The notes: generated by a model not told the origin, from the letters alone. 64,000 nt of DNA from an uncultured Lachnospiraceae bacterium (GCA_947630125.1 CANRGO010000003.1:1-64000), one strand, 5' to 3'. Shown: positions 1-8,974, numbered from the stretch's first letter. Program-made: numbers and translations.

Positions 1-96
1 CTCCTTTTTATGGATGGTTATTGATTTCTATTATATCATACAATACCTATGTTATTGTTATTGATAGAAGATTATTATATGAGAGGATTTTTTATA

Positions 97-483
97 TGAA
101 AAAAATGAATGGAGTAGGAAAAAGGCCTATCTTTTTCGCTCTCTTAGCAGCTTTGTTATATGGATTTAGTGCACCTATTTTCTTTATGATTGGTATCTCT
201 CAGTCAGGAGCAGCTACCGCTGCTTTGCTTAATAATTTTGAAATTGTGGCAACAACGATGTTGGCATGGTTATTGTTTCACGAAGCAATCGGTAGGCAAA
301 TGTGGTTTTCAATTTTATTGATACTACTATCTACTATCATTTTAACCTTTGACGTTACGTCTATCCTTGTTTTTAATCCGGGAACTGTTTTTCTTATTTT
401 GGGTTGCATCTGTTGGGGCTTTGAAAACAATTGTACATGAACATATGCCAGATATACATCACCATCATTCCCATAAAGTTTAA
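97..483 (+). pseudogene. Decayed DMT/EamA-family transporter with internal deletions
   Basis: The reading frame from the ATG at 97 gives an N-terminal membrane helix ('FFALLAALLYGFSAP'), then 'IFFMIGISQ', 'LLNNFEIVATT' and 'CICWGFENNCT', all typical of the DMT (EamA) permeases of clostridia. It stops at 440, although family members continue for several more helices. In another frame directly overlapping that stop, the DNA encodes 'VHEHMPDIHHHHSHKV' followed by TAA at 481. This His-rich tail is the usual C-terminus of these permeases. The second half of the transporter has therefore been lost by an out-of-frame deletion. The step from 'GFSAP' straight to 'IFFMIG' also looks like an in-frame loss of two or three helices, judged from memory of the family. 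The ORF-track start at 21 has no ribosome binding site; 97 follows a GAGAGGA. Almost certainly not a working transporter. Confidence 0.8.
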
Positions 484-508
484 AATAGGAATAATTACTG
501 ATTTTATA

Positions 509-538
509 TTGACATTTGTAATAGAAAGACGTTATTAT
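509..538 (+). promoter_or_regulatory. Candidate sigma-A promoter for zupT
   Basis: TTGACA at 509-514 and TATTAT at 533-538 are separated by 18 bp and lie 45 bp upstream of the ZIP transporter start. The -35 is perfect; the spacing is one above the optimum. Confidence 0.6.
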
Positions 539-582
539 TTCTCTAAATAGATAGATAATTTATTTTTCAGGAGGATATAAAC

Positions 583-1392
583 ATGGATTTTTCAGCAGTA
601 TTATTTGCTTTTTCCTTAACTTTATTTGCAGGGTTGGCAACAGGTATTGGGAGTGCCTTATCCCTCTTAACAAAGCGTACCAACACTAGATTTTTATCAG
701 TAGCACTTGGTTTTTCAGCAGGGGTTATGTTATATGTTTCCTTTGTGGAGATTTTTGTAAAAGCAAAAGATTCTTTAACAGAGGCTTTAGGGGATAAGCT
801 TGGAGTATGGGTGACAGTAGGAGGCTTCTTTTTTGGTGTTTTTGTTATTGCATTGATTGACAAGTTAATTCCCAAAGCAGAAAATCCACATGAAATTCAT
901 ACCGTTGAAGAAATGGATGGGAAAAGTGAGGATCATAAAAAGAATTTAATAAGAATGGGAATGTTTACGGCGCTGGCAATTGCAATCCATAATTTTCCAG
1001 AGGGACTTGCTACATTTACAGCAGCACTTAGAGACCCCAGTTTAGGTGTCCCAATCGCTGTAGCAATTGCAATCCATAATATTCCGGAGGGTATTGCAGT
1101 TGCTGTTCCAATTTTTTACGCAACGGGAAGTAGAAGAAAAGCATTTAAACTCTCGTTTTTGTCGGGACTATCGGAACCAGTTGGAGCACTGGTGGGGTAC
1201 CTGATTTTATACCGCTTTTTTAATGATGCAATGTTTGGTTTTATATTTGCTTCCGTGGCAGGCATTATGGTTTATATTAGTTTAGATGAATTATTACCCT
1301 CAGCCAGAGAGTATGGAGAACATCATCTTTCCATCTATGGTTTGATTGCAGGAATGGCTGTGATGGCTCTAAGCTTATTATTGTTTTTATAG
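583..1392 (+). CDS. zupT: ZIP-family metal (zinc) transporter ZupT
   Basis: 269 residues, close to the usual ZupT length. It imports divalent metal, chiefly zinc but also iron or manganese in characterised relatives, across the cytoplasmic membrane. The two ZIP signature helices are plain: '[10 protein letters not shown]' in the fourth helix and '[11 protein letters not shown]' in the fifth, whose His and Glu residues form the binuclear metal site. About eight hydrophobic segments are visible, with a short charged loop (residues ~100-125) between helices 3 and 4. The start at 583 has a strong AGGAGG 8 bases upstream, and a sigma-A-type promoter lies just before it. It appears to be monocistronic or to lead the flavodoxin gene; a separate extended -10 precedes that gene. 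No zinc-regulator site was recognised. Confidence 0.93.
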   Translation: MDFSAVLFAFSLTLFAGLATGIGSALSLLTKRTNTRFLSVALGFSAGVMLYVSFVEIFVKAKDSLTEALGDKLGVWVTVGGFFFGVFVIALIDKLIPKAENPHEIHTVEEMDGKSEDHKKNLIRMGMFTALAIAIHNFPEGLATFTAALRDPSLGVPIAVAIAIHNIPEGIAVAVPIFYATGSRRKAFKLSFLSGLSEPVGALVGYLILYRFFNDAMFGFIFASVAGIMVYISLDELLPSAREYGEHHLSIYGLIAGMAVMALSLLLFL

Positions 1393-1403
1393 AGAAGGAT
1401 TTA

Positions 1404-1412
1404 TGTTATAAT
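1404..1412 (+). promoter_or_regulatory. Extended -10 promoter for the flavodoxin/hemerythrin/dioxygenase genes
   Basis: TGTTATAAT (TGn plus a perfect TATAAT) lies about 38 bp upstream of the 1450 start. No good -35 is seen at the right distance, which is usual for extended -10 promoters. Confidence 0.45.
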
Positions 1413-1449
1413 ATCTTTGTAGTCCGTAAAAAAGCATAGGAGAAAATTT

Positions 1450-1905
1450 ATGAATGTAGGGATTGCTGTTTATTCAAAAACGGGGAATAGTTTAAGTGTA
1501 GCAGAAAAAGTAAAAAAAGATCTTGAACGAAAAGGATTTTCAGTAACAATGTTAGCCATTGAAGCTAGTGGAGAAGGACCAAATACAAAACTAATCAATG
1601 CACCGGATATCAGTTCTTATGATACGCTTGTATTTGCATCACCCGTTCAGGCTTTTTCTCTGGCATTACCGATGAAGTTATATCTAGAAAACATGGCATC
1701 TTTGAAGGATAAAAAAGTGTTTTGTTTTGTGACACAACATTTAAAGAAATCATGGATGGGTGGCAATCATGCAGTGAAGCAAATCAAAGAAGAATGTATT
1801 AAAAAAGAAGGTTCTATCTCTTATTCAGGCGTTGTTAATTGGTCATCTTCTAAAAGAGAAGATCAAATCAATGAAATTGTGAAAACCATAAGTTCCAGAC
1901 TATAA
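1450..1905 (+). CDS. Flavodoxin-family protein
   Basis: 151 residues with the flavodoxin fold. The FMN phosphate-binding loop is seen at the N-terminus ('YSKTGNSLSVAEKV', residues 8-21) after the first strand 'MNVGIAVYS'. A second nucleotide-contact region is likely at 'FASPVQAFSLALP' (residues ~57-69). A role in low-potential electron transfer or quinone/thiol reduction is possible; the sequence alone does not name a partner. It is followed within 30 bp by a bacteriohemerythrin and then a dioxygenase-family gene, so the three probably share a transcript. Confidence 0.82.
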   Translation: MNVGIAVYSKTGNSLSVAEKVKKDLERKGFSVTMLAIEASGEGPNTKLINAPDISSYDTLVFASPVQAFSLALPMKLYLENMASLKDKKVFCFVTQHLKKSWMGGNHAVKQIKEECIKKEGSISYSGVVNWSSSKREDQINEIVKTISSRL

Positions 1906-1931
1906 AAAGATTGATTTTTAGGAGATAAGGT

Positions 1932-2336
1932 ATGTACGAATTAAAAGAACAGTATTTAACCGGAATGGAAACCATAGATGATCAACATCGAAAGATTTTT
2001 CAATTAGCGGATCAGGTTTATGAGTTATTAAAAGATGAAAACATGTTGTACAAAGATGGCGAATTATTAAAAATTGTACAGGAATTACAGGATTATACAA
2101 AGTATCATTTTACAGAAGAAGAAATATACATGGAAAAAATTGGATATTCTAGATTGGAAGAACAGAAAATACAGCATGAGAAGTTTATAGAAGAGCTTGA
2201 TAAGTTAAATCAGGCAGTTCAACAAATTTCACTTCGCAATCAAGATCAGGTTATTTTCAAATTACTAGATTACTTAACCTATTGGTTAAAAGTACATATT
2301 GAGAAATTTGATATGTTAATTAAAAAGGAAATCTGA
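1932..2336 (+). CDS. Bacteriohemerythrin (first copy)
   Basis: 134 residues forming the four-helix hemerythrin fold. The iron ligands can be placed: H19 in 'DDQHRK', the HxxxE in 'YHFTEEEIYM', the His of 'QHEKFIE', and the HxxxxD in 'VHIEKFD'. This is the full carboxylate-bridged di-iron set. Bacteriohemerythrins bind O2 reversibly and serve O2 storage, delivery or scavenging; in an anaerobe, scavenging is the likely use. The start follows TTAGGAGATAAGGT. It sits between a flavodoxin and a LigB-type dioxygenase, and a second copy lies at 15508-15894. Confidence 0.92.
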   Translation: MYELKEQYLTGMETIDDQHRKIFQLADQVYELLKDENMLYKDGELLKIVQELQDYTKYHFTEEEIYMEKIGYSRLEEQKIQHEKFIEELDKLNQAVQQISLRNQDQVIFKLLDYLTYWLKVHIEKFDMLIKKEI

Positions 2337-2350
2337 GAGGAGTCAGGGAT

Positions 2351-3142
2351 ATGAAAGGTCAGGTAGTTTATTTTTCACATGGTGGAGGGCCAATGCCCTT
2401 GTTAAGAGAACCTAGTCATGAAGCGATGATAGCTTTTATGAAAAAGTTGCCAAAGAAATTAGCAAGACCAGAGGCAATTCTTGTTTTCAGTGCTCATTGG
2501 GAAGAAGATATTGTACATATACAATCCTCTAAGAAACCAGGCCTTTTCTATGACTATTATGGATTTCCAAAGGAAACATATGAAATAGAATATCCATGCA
2601 GTACAAATCCAGTCTTATCGGAGCAAATTGCGTCATTACTAACAAAAGCAGGGATTAAAAATACCTTGGATGAAAAAAGAGCATATGATCATGGGGTATT
2701 TATTCCTTTGCTTATGATGTATGAAGACGCCGATATTCCAGTTATTCAGATATCTTTATTGAAGAATCTTAGTCCAGAAGAGCATTATAACATTGGTGTA
2801 GCTCTTCGTCCTTTGATGGAGGAAAATATCTTAGTTATTGGTTCTGGGTTTTCTTTTCATAATATGAGAGCTTTTCAATTTGATCAGGATTTTTCCGAGG
2901 ATTTAGATAACGAAAAATTTCAGAATAAGTTAGAACAGGTTTGTTGTACCCTAAGTGGAGAGAAACGGAGAGAAGAACTCATTCATTGGAAAGATTTTCC
3001 AGCTGCAAGATATTGTCATCCAAGAGAAGAACATTTACTTCCACTTCATATATGTGCTGGATTTAGTGACAAAGAGGCAATTAAGATTTTTGATGCACCA
3101 ATCTTAGGAAAAAGAGCATTGGGTTTTCAAATCTCCATATAA
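2351..3142 (+). CDS. DODA-type extradiol ring-cleavage dioxygenase family protein (LigB superfamily, YgiD-like)
   Basis: 263 residues, the length of the class III extradiol dioxygenases related to E. coli YgiD (4,5-DOPA dioxygenase). Predicted metal ligands are H10 ('FSHGGGP'), H49 ('FSAHW') and H228 ('REEHLLPL'); H114 ('YDHGVF') and H170 ('SFHNMR') match the catalytic histidines. The family cleaves catechols with O2, using Fe(II) or zinc. Its natural substrate here is unknown, and an O2-using enzyme in an apparent anaerobe is notable. In many bacteria the family is found without a catechol pathway, and none is visible nearby. It starts 14 bp after the hemerythrin stop with its own GGAG. Confidence 0.85.
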   Translation: MKGQVVYFSHGGGPMPLLREPSHEAMIAFMKKLPKKLARPEAILVFSAHWEEDIVHIQSSKKPGLFYDYYGFPKETYEIEYPCSTNPVLSEQIASLLTKAGIKNTLDEKRAYDHGVFIPLLMMYEDADIPVIQISLLKNLSPEEHYNIGVALRPLMEENILVIGSGFSFHNMRAFQFDQDFSEDLDNEKFQNKLEQVCCTLSGEKRREELIHWKDFPAARYCHPREEHLLPLHICAGFSDKEAIKIFDAPILGKRALGFQISI

Positions 3143-3182
3143 AATTCACACATGAGAATTATGATTACTTTACATTCAAAAT

Positions 3183-3204
3183 ATACCCTAGACGGGTATG
3201 GTAT
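3183..3204. promoter_or_regulatory. CsoR-type copper operator
   Basis: The core TACCCTAGACGGGTATGGTA closely matches known Firmicute CsoR operators (consensus of the form TACCC-TACGGGGGTATGGTA). It lies 63 bp upstream of copZ and overlaps the -35 of the candidate promoter at 3189-3217. A CsoR protein is encoded at 6458-6781, so copper-controlled derepression of copZ-copA-csoR is a strong inference. Confidence 0.85.
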
Positions 3205-3217
3205 ATTTTGATATTAT
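3189..3217 (+). promoter_or_regulatory. Candidate copZ-copA-csoR promoter
   Basis: TAGACG at 3189-3194 and TATTAT at 3212-3217 are spaced 17 bp. The -35 hexamer sits inside the CsoR-type operator, so repressor binding would block RNA polymerase. Confidence 0.55.
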
Positions 3218-3266
3218 GATGATACAACAATGGTATGCGTTTTAAGTAACGCGGAAGGGAGAAATT

Positions 3267-3473
3267 ATGAATACATATTTATTACAAGTTGAGGGAATGT
3301 CCTGTAGTCACTGCGTACGCGCAGTTCAAGAAGCAGTGGAGGAACTTGCAGGAACCTTTGAAGTAAAGGTTGATTTAGATAAGAAATCAGTTTCATTTCA
3401 GATGGATGATCAGTTACAAAATTTAGAAACAGTTAAGTTAGCGATTGAAGATGCAGGATATGATGTAGTGTAG
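3267..3473 (+). CDS. copZ: Copper chaperone CopZ (HMA domain)
   Basis: A 68-residue single HMA domain with the Cu(I) site 'GMSCSHC' (C13 and C16) and a ferredoxin-like beta-alpha-beta-beta-alpha-beta pattern. It carries cytosolic Cu(I) to the CopA pump encoded 18 bp downstream. It is the first gene after the CsoR-type operator, with the ribosome binding site GGAAGGGAG. The histidine between the cysteines occurs in other CopZ proteins and may tune copper binding. Confidence 0.95.
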   Translation: MNTYLLQVEGMSCSHCVRAVQEAVEELAGTFEVKVDLDKKSVSFQMDDQLQNLETVKLAIEDAGYDVV

Positions 3474-3490
3474 AAATGTGGAGATAGAAA

Positions 3491-6442
3491 ATGGAAAATA
3501 AAAATCATGTGATAGAGCATCTGGATCAAAATATGGATGCACAAAAAGAAATAGTAATACCTATCCAGGGTATGACATGTGCAGCTTGTGCAAGTCGTAT
3601 CGAGCGAGTTGTTTCAAAATTAGAAGGGGTATCTGGTGCCTCTGTGAATTTTGCAACAGAAAAACTAGTAGCAAAGTATAATCCTTCAGATGTGAGAATC
3701 TCAGAAATTAAACAGACAATAACGAAAGCGGGATATACCCCACTTGAGATTGAAAATAAAAATTTTATCGATGAGGATAAAGTACGAAAAGAACATGAAA
3801 TTAAGGTTTTATGGCGTAAATTTACTATAGCAGCAATTTTTTGCATTCCATTATTTTATTTGTCGATGGGATCTATGATTTCCTGGTTTGATGTGTGGAT
3901 TCCAAAGAGTTTGGAACCGATGCAGTACCCACTTAATTTCGCACTGGTATTAATTCTATTAACAATCCCCATTTTACTGGTTGGACATCGTTTTTATTCA
4001 GTTGGATTTAAATCGATATTAAAAGGAAGCCCTAACATGGACTCCTTAATTGCAATGGGAACTTCCGCAGCTGTTTTATATAGTTTGTACGCAACCTTTA
4101 AAATAGCGACTGGTGATTTTGGGTATATGGAAAGTCTCTATTTTGAAACAGCAGGCGTAATCATTACCCTCATTCTATTAGGAAAATCTTTGGAAGCCGT
4201 ATCAAAAGGAAAAACATCAGAAGCGATTAAAAAACTTATGGGGCTTACCCCTAAAACAGCGGTAGTCATCAATAATCAGCAAGAAGTTATTTTACCAATA
4301 GAGGAAGTGGAAGCTGGAGATATTATTTTAGTAAAGCCGGGTGAGAAAATTCCTGTGGATGGTGTTATTGAAACTGGAAGTACTTCGATTGATGAATCCA
4401 TGTTAACTGGGGAAAGTATGCCAGTTGAAAAACAAATTGGGGATAAAGTATATGCAGCAAGTATGAATAAAAATGGGTCTATAACATTTCGTGCAACAAA
4501 AGTTGGTTCAGACACGGCTCTGGCACAAATTATTAAATTAGTAGAAGACGCTCAAGGAAGCAAGGCACCAATTGCTCAAATGGCAGATATTGTATCGGGA
4601 TATTTTGTGCCGATCGTATTTGGTATAGCAGTTCTGGCAGCACTGCTATGGTTTATTAGTGGACAGTCAATCGTATTTTCCCTGACAATTTTTATATCGG
4701 TGCTTGTAATTGCCTGTCCTTGTGCACTTGGACTTGCTACACCGACTGCAATTATGGTAGGAACTGGTAAAGGCGCTGAGCATGGGATTCTTTTTAAGAG
4801 TGGAGTTGCATTAGAAACAGCCCATAAGATTAATACCATTGTATTCGATAAAACAGGAACAATCACAGAGGGAAAACCAATTGTAACAGATATCCTTACA
4901 ACAGCCGACATATCAGCGGATCATTTATTAGAGATTGCTGCTTCTGCGGAGAAGGGATCAGAACATCCACTTGGAGAAGCAATTGTAAAAGAGTTTGAGA
5001 AAAAAAATCTACAACTTTTAACAGTAGAACAATTTGAGGCAATACCAGGACATGGTATTGAAGTAGTAATCAATGAGTCACGTATCCTGCTTGGGAATTT
5101 AAAACTGATGTTATTAAATAATGTAATGGTTGAAGAATGGTTAAATAAGTCGGAAACTCTTGCATCAGAAGGAAAAACTCCGATGTATATAGCTATCAAT
5201 GGAAATGTTGCAGGTATGATTGCTGTAGCAGATGTAGTGAAAAAAAGCAGTGCGAATGCCATCAAAAGATTAACGGAAATGGGAATACAGGTGGCAATGA
5301 TTACAGGTGATAACAAACGAACAGCAGAAGCTATTGCAAAACAGGTAGGCATTACAAAGGTACTATCAGAAGTTTTGCCACAGGACAAATCGGAAGAGGT
5401 AAAAAAACTTCAGTCAGAAGGAAGGATTGTGGCTATGGTAGGAGATGGAATTAATGATGCACCAGCACTTGCACAGGCAGATATAGGGATAGCGATTGGA
5501 TCAGGAACAGATGTGGCTATGGAATCAGCCGATATTGTTTTAATGAAGTCTGATTTAAATGATGTGGTGGGAGCAATTAGCCTTAGTAAAAAAACGATAC
5601 GAAATATCAAGGAAAATTTGTTTTGGGCATTTGGATATAATGTACTTGGTATTCCAGTAGCAGCTGGTTTATTATATGCCTTTGGTGGGCCTATGCTGAA
5701 TCCTATGCTTGCAGCAGCAGCGATGTCTTTAAGTTCTGTTTCTGTATTAACGAATGCACTTCGATTAAAAACCTGGAAACCACAAATAGCAGCCCTTGCA
5801 ATAAGCACAATGGTCTTATTAAGTGGATGTGCCAGCACGGATGTAATCGGAAACTATGCAAAATCATCAGCCAAAGAACTTCTTGCTGTAGAAAGCTTGG
5901 ATATAGTGGAAACAATAGAACCAAGTGGATACAGTTTACGCTCACTTGATAAGTCTACAGAATTTTTCTGGACTAAGAATTCTGCTTTAGAGCAGGAATT
6001 TGATGTGATGATGAAAACAGACATTACACCATTTATAAATGCTGGATTAATCGTAGAGAATTTGGAGTCATCAAGTATGGAAGATGGCATGTTAGTGGTA
6101 GGAATGGATTTTGGAAATGCAGAGTATGAAAACTATGAGAATTTAAGTGCTGAGGATGCGTTTGTTGAATTGATTGAAACATATCGAGAAAAGATAGGTT
6201 ACCATGACGCAATGGATCACTATGGTATTGATGTAGGGAATGGTAATAAATTTGAATGGGCAAAAACCTTAGAAACAAATGATAAAGATATGGTATTTAT
6301 TTTAGATCCTGAATTTTTAAAACAGGCTGGTGTTGATTTGGAAAATATAGAAGGCTGGACCTATGCTGCAGTTGAAGTCATGGATGAAAGCGGAAAGAAA
6401 ATAGAAGTCATGAAGCTTTTAAAACCTCTAGATTTAAAATAG
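3491..6442 (+). CDS. copA: Copper-exporting P1B-type ATPase CopA with a C-terminal lipoprotein-like extension
   Basis: 983 residues; CopA proteins with one HMA domain are usually about 740-760. Order: HMA domain (residues ~20-90, 'GMTCAAC', C30/C33), helices, actuator loop with 'LTGES', the CPC transport motif 'ACPCALG' (C409-P-C411), phosphorylation motif 'DKTGT' (D453), 'SEHPLGE' of the nucleotide domain, 'GDGIND' (651-656), and two final helices ending at 'LRLKTWKP' (~763). The pump should normally end there. Instead the frame runs on through '[18 protein letters not shown]', which reads exactly like a lipoprotein signal peptide and lipobox (LSGC, C780), followed by a ~200-residue soluble domain that I do not recognise. 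No ribosome binding site or plausible start separates the two parts. The extension has no Cys except C780 but several Met/His pairs. Operon with copZ and csoR. Confidence 0.93.
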   Translation: MENKNHVIEHLDQNMDAQKEIVIPIQGMTCAACASRIERVVSKLEGVSGASVNFATEKLVAKYNPSDVRISEIKQTITKAGYTPLEIENKNFIDEDKVRKEHEIKVLWRKFTIAAIFCIPLFYLSMGSMISWFDVWIPKSLEPMQYPLNFALVLILLTIPILLVGHRFYSVGFKSILKGSPNMDSLIAMGTSAAVLYSLYATFKIATGDFGYMESLYFETAGVIITLILLGKSLEAVSKGKTSEAIKKLMGLTPKTAVVINNQQEVILPIEEVEAGDIILVKPGEKIPVDGVIETGSTSIDESMLTGESMPVEKQIGDKVYAASMNKNGSITFRATKVGSDTALAQIIKLVEDAQGSKAPIAQMADIVSGYFVPIVFGIAVLAALLWFISGQSIVFSLTIFISVLVIACPCALGLATPTAIMVGTGKGAEHGILFKSGVALETAHKINTIVFDKTGTITEGKPIVTDILTTADISADHLLEIAASAEKGSEHPLGEAIVKEFEKKNLQLLTVEQFEAIPGHGIEVVINESRILLGNLKLMLLNNVMVEEWLNKSETLASEGKTPMYIAINGNVAGMIAVADVVKKSSANAIKRLTEMGIQVAMITGDNKRTAEAIAKQVGITKVLSEVLPQDKSEEVKKLQSEGRIVAMVGDGINDAPALAQADIGIAIGSGTDVAMESADIVLMKSDLNDVVGAISLSKKTIRNIKENLFWAFGYNVLGIPVAAGLLYAFGGPMLNPMLAAAAMSLSSVSVLTNALRLKTWKPQIAALAISTMVLLSGCASTDVIGNYAKSSAKELLAVESLDIVETIEPSGYSLRSLDKSTEFFWTKNSALEQEFDVMMKTDITPFINAGLIVENLESSSMEDGMLVVGMDFGNAEYENYENLSAEDAFVELIETYREKIGYHDAMDHYGIDVGNGNKFEWAKTLETNDKDMVFILDPEFLKQAGVDLENIEGWTYAAVEVMDESGKKIEVMKLLKPLDLK

Positions 6443-6457
6443 GAAGGAACCTTAGAA

Positions 6458-6781
6458 ATGGATGAAAAAAGTTGTTGTAATAAGGCAACGGAAATAGAAG
6501 AAGGGGAGCGCAGGACTGATCGCTCCCTAAAGTTAAAAAAATCATTGATTACAAGATTAAACAGGGTCGAAGGCCAAATACGTGGCATACGTAAAATGAT
6601 TGAAAATGATACCTACTGTGACGATGTATTAAATCAAATATCTGCAGCAACGGCTGCATTAAATAGTATTAGCAAATTAGTACTGGAAAATCACATACGT
6701 ACCTGTGTTGTCGAGAAAATTAATCAGGATGATATGATCGTTGAAGAACTAATTCAAACAATTGATAAAATGTTAAAGTAA
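6458..6781 (+). CDS. csoR: CsoR-family copper-sensing repressor
   Basis: 107 residues of the all-helical CsoR/RcnR (DUF156) family. The Cu(I) ligands have the CsoR pattern: C54 ('YCDDVL'), H79 ('LENHIR') and C83 ('RTCVV'), with the spacing of the characterised proteins (25 and 4 residues). The family binds DNA as a tetramer and is released by Cu(I). The 'RLNRVEGQIRGI' segment carries the conserved basic face. It is 15 bp after copA, and a matching operator precedes copZ, so it should autoregulate. The N-terminal ~25 residues, with a CC pair, extend beyond the shortest members. Confidence 0.95.
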   Translation: MDEKSCCNKATEIEEGERRTDRSLKLKKSLITRLNRVEGQIRGIRKMIENDTYCDDVLNQISAATAALNSISKLVLENHIRTCVVEKINQDDMIVEELIQTIDKMLK

Positions 6782-6850
6782 TCTTCATATAATCTCCATT
6801 AAACATCTATATACTAACATTAGAAAAGATAGAGATGTGAGGAAAAAATA

Positions 6851-8224
6851 ATGAGTCAGAGATTAAAAACGAAACAGATACAATTACAGGGCTTAACCTG
6901 CGTGGCTTGTGAGGCAAAAATTGAAAATAAACTTAAGAAATTACCTGGAGTTGAGAAACTACAGGTTTCTTATGTTACTCAGATACTTGAAATTACCTAT
7001 GATCCAAGTATCCTAAGTATGGAAACCATTAGAAAAACAATAGAAGTCTTGCATTATCAGGTAGTCACCAAAGCTCATGCGAATGCATTAGAAAATAAGT
7101 CGAGAAAACATGTCGAAATTCTGATAATTGCACTTATTTTAGGAGCTGGATATCTATTGATTGATCAAACCGTTGGATTTCAATTTATTCCGGAATTAGA
7201 CCAAGGAGTCGGGATGGCTGCTTTGTTTATAATTGGATTATTAACATCGGTTCATTGTGTTGCCATGTGTGGAGGAATTACACTAAGTTTATGCATGGGT
7301 GTTAATCCTGATTCCGAAAAATCTGAGAAAAAACAATCAGTGTTAAAAACTTTATTATTCTATCACAGCGGACGTTTGGTATCCTATTCTCTGATTGGTG
7401 GAATTGTTGGCGCAATTGGTTCTATTTTTGCATTATCGTATGCAGGGAAAGCTTCCATACAGATGATAGCAGGGGTATTTATGGTCCTGATGGGCATGCA
7501 ATTACTATTACAAAGTCCTTGGCTAAAAAAAATCATTCCACATATGCCTAAATTTTTTGCAAGAAAAATATATCAGCAAAAATCAGGAAGAGGACCGTTT
7601 TTAGTTGGTATGTTAAATGGAGTAATGCCTTGTGGTCCATTGTCCGCAATGCAAATCTATGCACTTGGAACAGGTAGTTTTTTACTAGGTGCCTTATCGA
7701 TGTTTCTTTTTACCTTGGGAACAATTCCCTTATTACTAACATTTGGAATGCTAAGTGGACTACTAAAAAATAGATTTAATAAGGTTCTATTGAAGGTTAG
7801 TGCTGTTTTAGTTCTTGTTTTAGGAATTTCTATGATTCAAAGAGGCTTAGCCTTTGTACCAAGTAATAATATAAATACCAGTGCTGAAGTTGCTGTTGTA
7901 GATACAGACATCGATAAAACTGTAGAAGAACAAGTTGAAACAGAAGCAAAAGATGAAGTTCAAGAACTTACCACAACGTTATCCAGTAGAAATTATGAAG
8001 ATATTACTGTAAAAGCTGGAGTTCCTGTAAAATGGACTATTCTGGCAGATGAAAACGCCTTAAATGGATGTAATAATGTGTTGGCAATACCAGATTTGCA
8101 ATTGCAAGTAGTGTTAAAAACAGGTGAAAATATTATAGAATTTACACCTACCACAGAAGGTGTCATAGGATATAGTTGTTGGATGGGAATGATACGGAAT
8201 TTAATCACTGTGATTGGGGAGTAG
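6851..8224 (+). CDS. HMA - TauE/SafE-like membrane domain - cupredoxin fusion, copper handling
   Basis: 457 residues in three parts. Residues ~8-73 form an HMA domain with 'LTCVAC' (C17, C20). Residues ~90-340 form a membrane region of the TauE/SafE (UreH/DsbD_2-like) type, with 'VHCVAMCGG' and 'NGVMPCGPL', the paired Cys/Pro motifs of that superfamily. Residues ~370-457 form a cupredoxin-like domain with 'NGCNN' (C407) and 'SCWMGM' (C443), likely copper ligands. This fusion is known beside clostridial copper pumps. Copper transfer from the cytosolic HMA domain through the membrane part to an outward cupredoxin is an inference, not a shown function. It lies 69 bp after csoR and 33 bp before a two-component system. 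No second CsoR box was found upstream. Confidence 0.85.
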   Translation: MSQRLKTKQIQLQGLTCVACEAKIENKLKKLPGVEKLQVSYVTQILEITYDPSILSMETIRKTIEVLHYQVVTKAHANALENKSRKHVEILIIALILGAGYLLIDQTVGFQFIPELDQGVGMAALFIIGLLTSVHCVAMCGGITLSLCMGVNPDSEKSEKKQSVLKTLLFYHSGRLVSYSLIGGIVGAIGSIFALSYAGKASIQMIAGVFMVLMGMQLLLQSPWLKKIIPHMPKFFARKIYQQKSGRGPFLVGMLNGVMPCGPLSAMQIYALGTGSFLLGALSMFLFTLGTIPLLLTFGMLSGLLKNRFNKVLLKVSAVLVLVLGISMIQRGLAFVPSNNINTSAEVAVVDTDIDKTVEEQVETEAKDEVQELTTTLSSRNYEDITVKAGVPVKWTILADENALNGCNNVLAIPDLQLQVVLKTGENIIEFTPTTEGVIGYSCWMGMIRNLITVIGE

Positions 8225-8257
8225 CTTTCGTCCGGGAATATATGAGGGGTGTCAAGT

Positions 8258-8974
8258 ATGGGAGAAGCAAAAAAGAGAATATTGGTGATAGATGATGAGC
8301 CCAAAATTGTGGAAGTTGTGGAGGCATATTTGGTAAATAGCGGATATCAGGTTCGCACAGCTTTTGATGGCAGCAGTGGAATGGATCTATTTGAGAAATA
8401 TGGTGCTGATTTGGTAGTTTTGGATTTGATGTTACCTAAGGTTAGTGGGGAAGAAGTCTGCAAATCTATACGTCGTAAATCAAGAGTCCCAATTATTATG
8501 CTGACCGCTAAAATAGAGGAGGAAAGTGCAATACAGGGATTTCACATTGGAGCAGATGATTATGTAACAAAGCCTTTTAGTGTAAGAGAATTAATGGCGA
8601 GAATTCAGTCCTTATTAAGAAGGAGTGAAGAACATAACATACCATTGTATCAGACAATGAGTTTTATGAATGGAGATTTGGAGATTGATTTAAATCTTAA
8701 TTTAGTTAAGAAAAACGGAGATTTAAGGAATCTGACTCCAATTGAAATGAAACTTTTTCAAGCGTTTATGAAATATCCTCAGAAAATATTTACAAGAGAA
8801 GAACTAATTGAACTAGCTCTTGGAATGGAATATGATGGTTATGAAAGAACAATTGATTCACATATTAAAAATTTACGTAGTAAAATTGAAACAGATTCTC
8901 AAAACCCAGAATATATTATGACAGTCAGGGGACTTGGATATAAATTTGGTGGTGTTAGCAAAGATAAAGAATGA
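8258..8974 (+). CDS. OmpR/PhoB-family response regulator
   Basis: 238 residues from the ATG at 8258. A receiver domain (acidic pair 'IDDE', phospho-acceptor D56 in 'VLDLMLP', 'KPF' switch lysine) is followed by a winged-helix DNA-binding domain ('LTPIEMKLFQAF', 'TVRGLGYKF'). The track start (GTG at 8249) lies within the purine-rich AGGGGTG; the ATG has proper spacing to it. The sensor kinase gene follows after 10 bp. Position after the copper genes suggests a link to copper or envelope stress, but the sequence does not show the signal. Confidence 0.93.
   Translation: MGEAKKRILVIDDEPKIVEVVEAYLVNSGYQVRTAFDGSSGMDLFEKYGADLVVLDLMLPKVSGEEVCKSIRRKSRVPIIMLTAKIEEESAIQGFHIGADDYVTKPFSVRELMARIQSLLRRSEEHNIPLYQTMSFMNGDLEIDLNLNLVKKNGDLRNLTPIEMKLFQAFMKYPQKIFTREELIELALGMEYDGYERTIDSHIKNLRSKIETDSQNPEYIMTVRGLGYKFGGVSKDKE

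Noticed and set aside
4921-5388. 155-codon ORF on the minus strand inside copA
   Set aside because: A shadow of a well-supported gene with Ser/Ile-rich out-of-frame composition.
5703-6278. Possibility that the copA extension is a separate lipoprotein gene
   Set aside because: The only ATG near the junction lies six codons before the lipobox Cys, leaving no signal peptide, and there is no ribosome binding site; a fusion is the simpler reading, short of a sequencing error.
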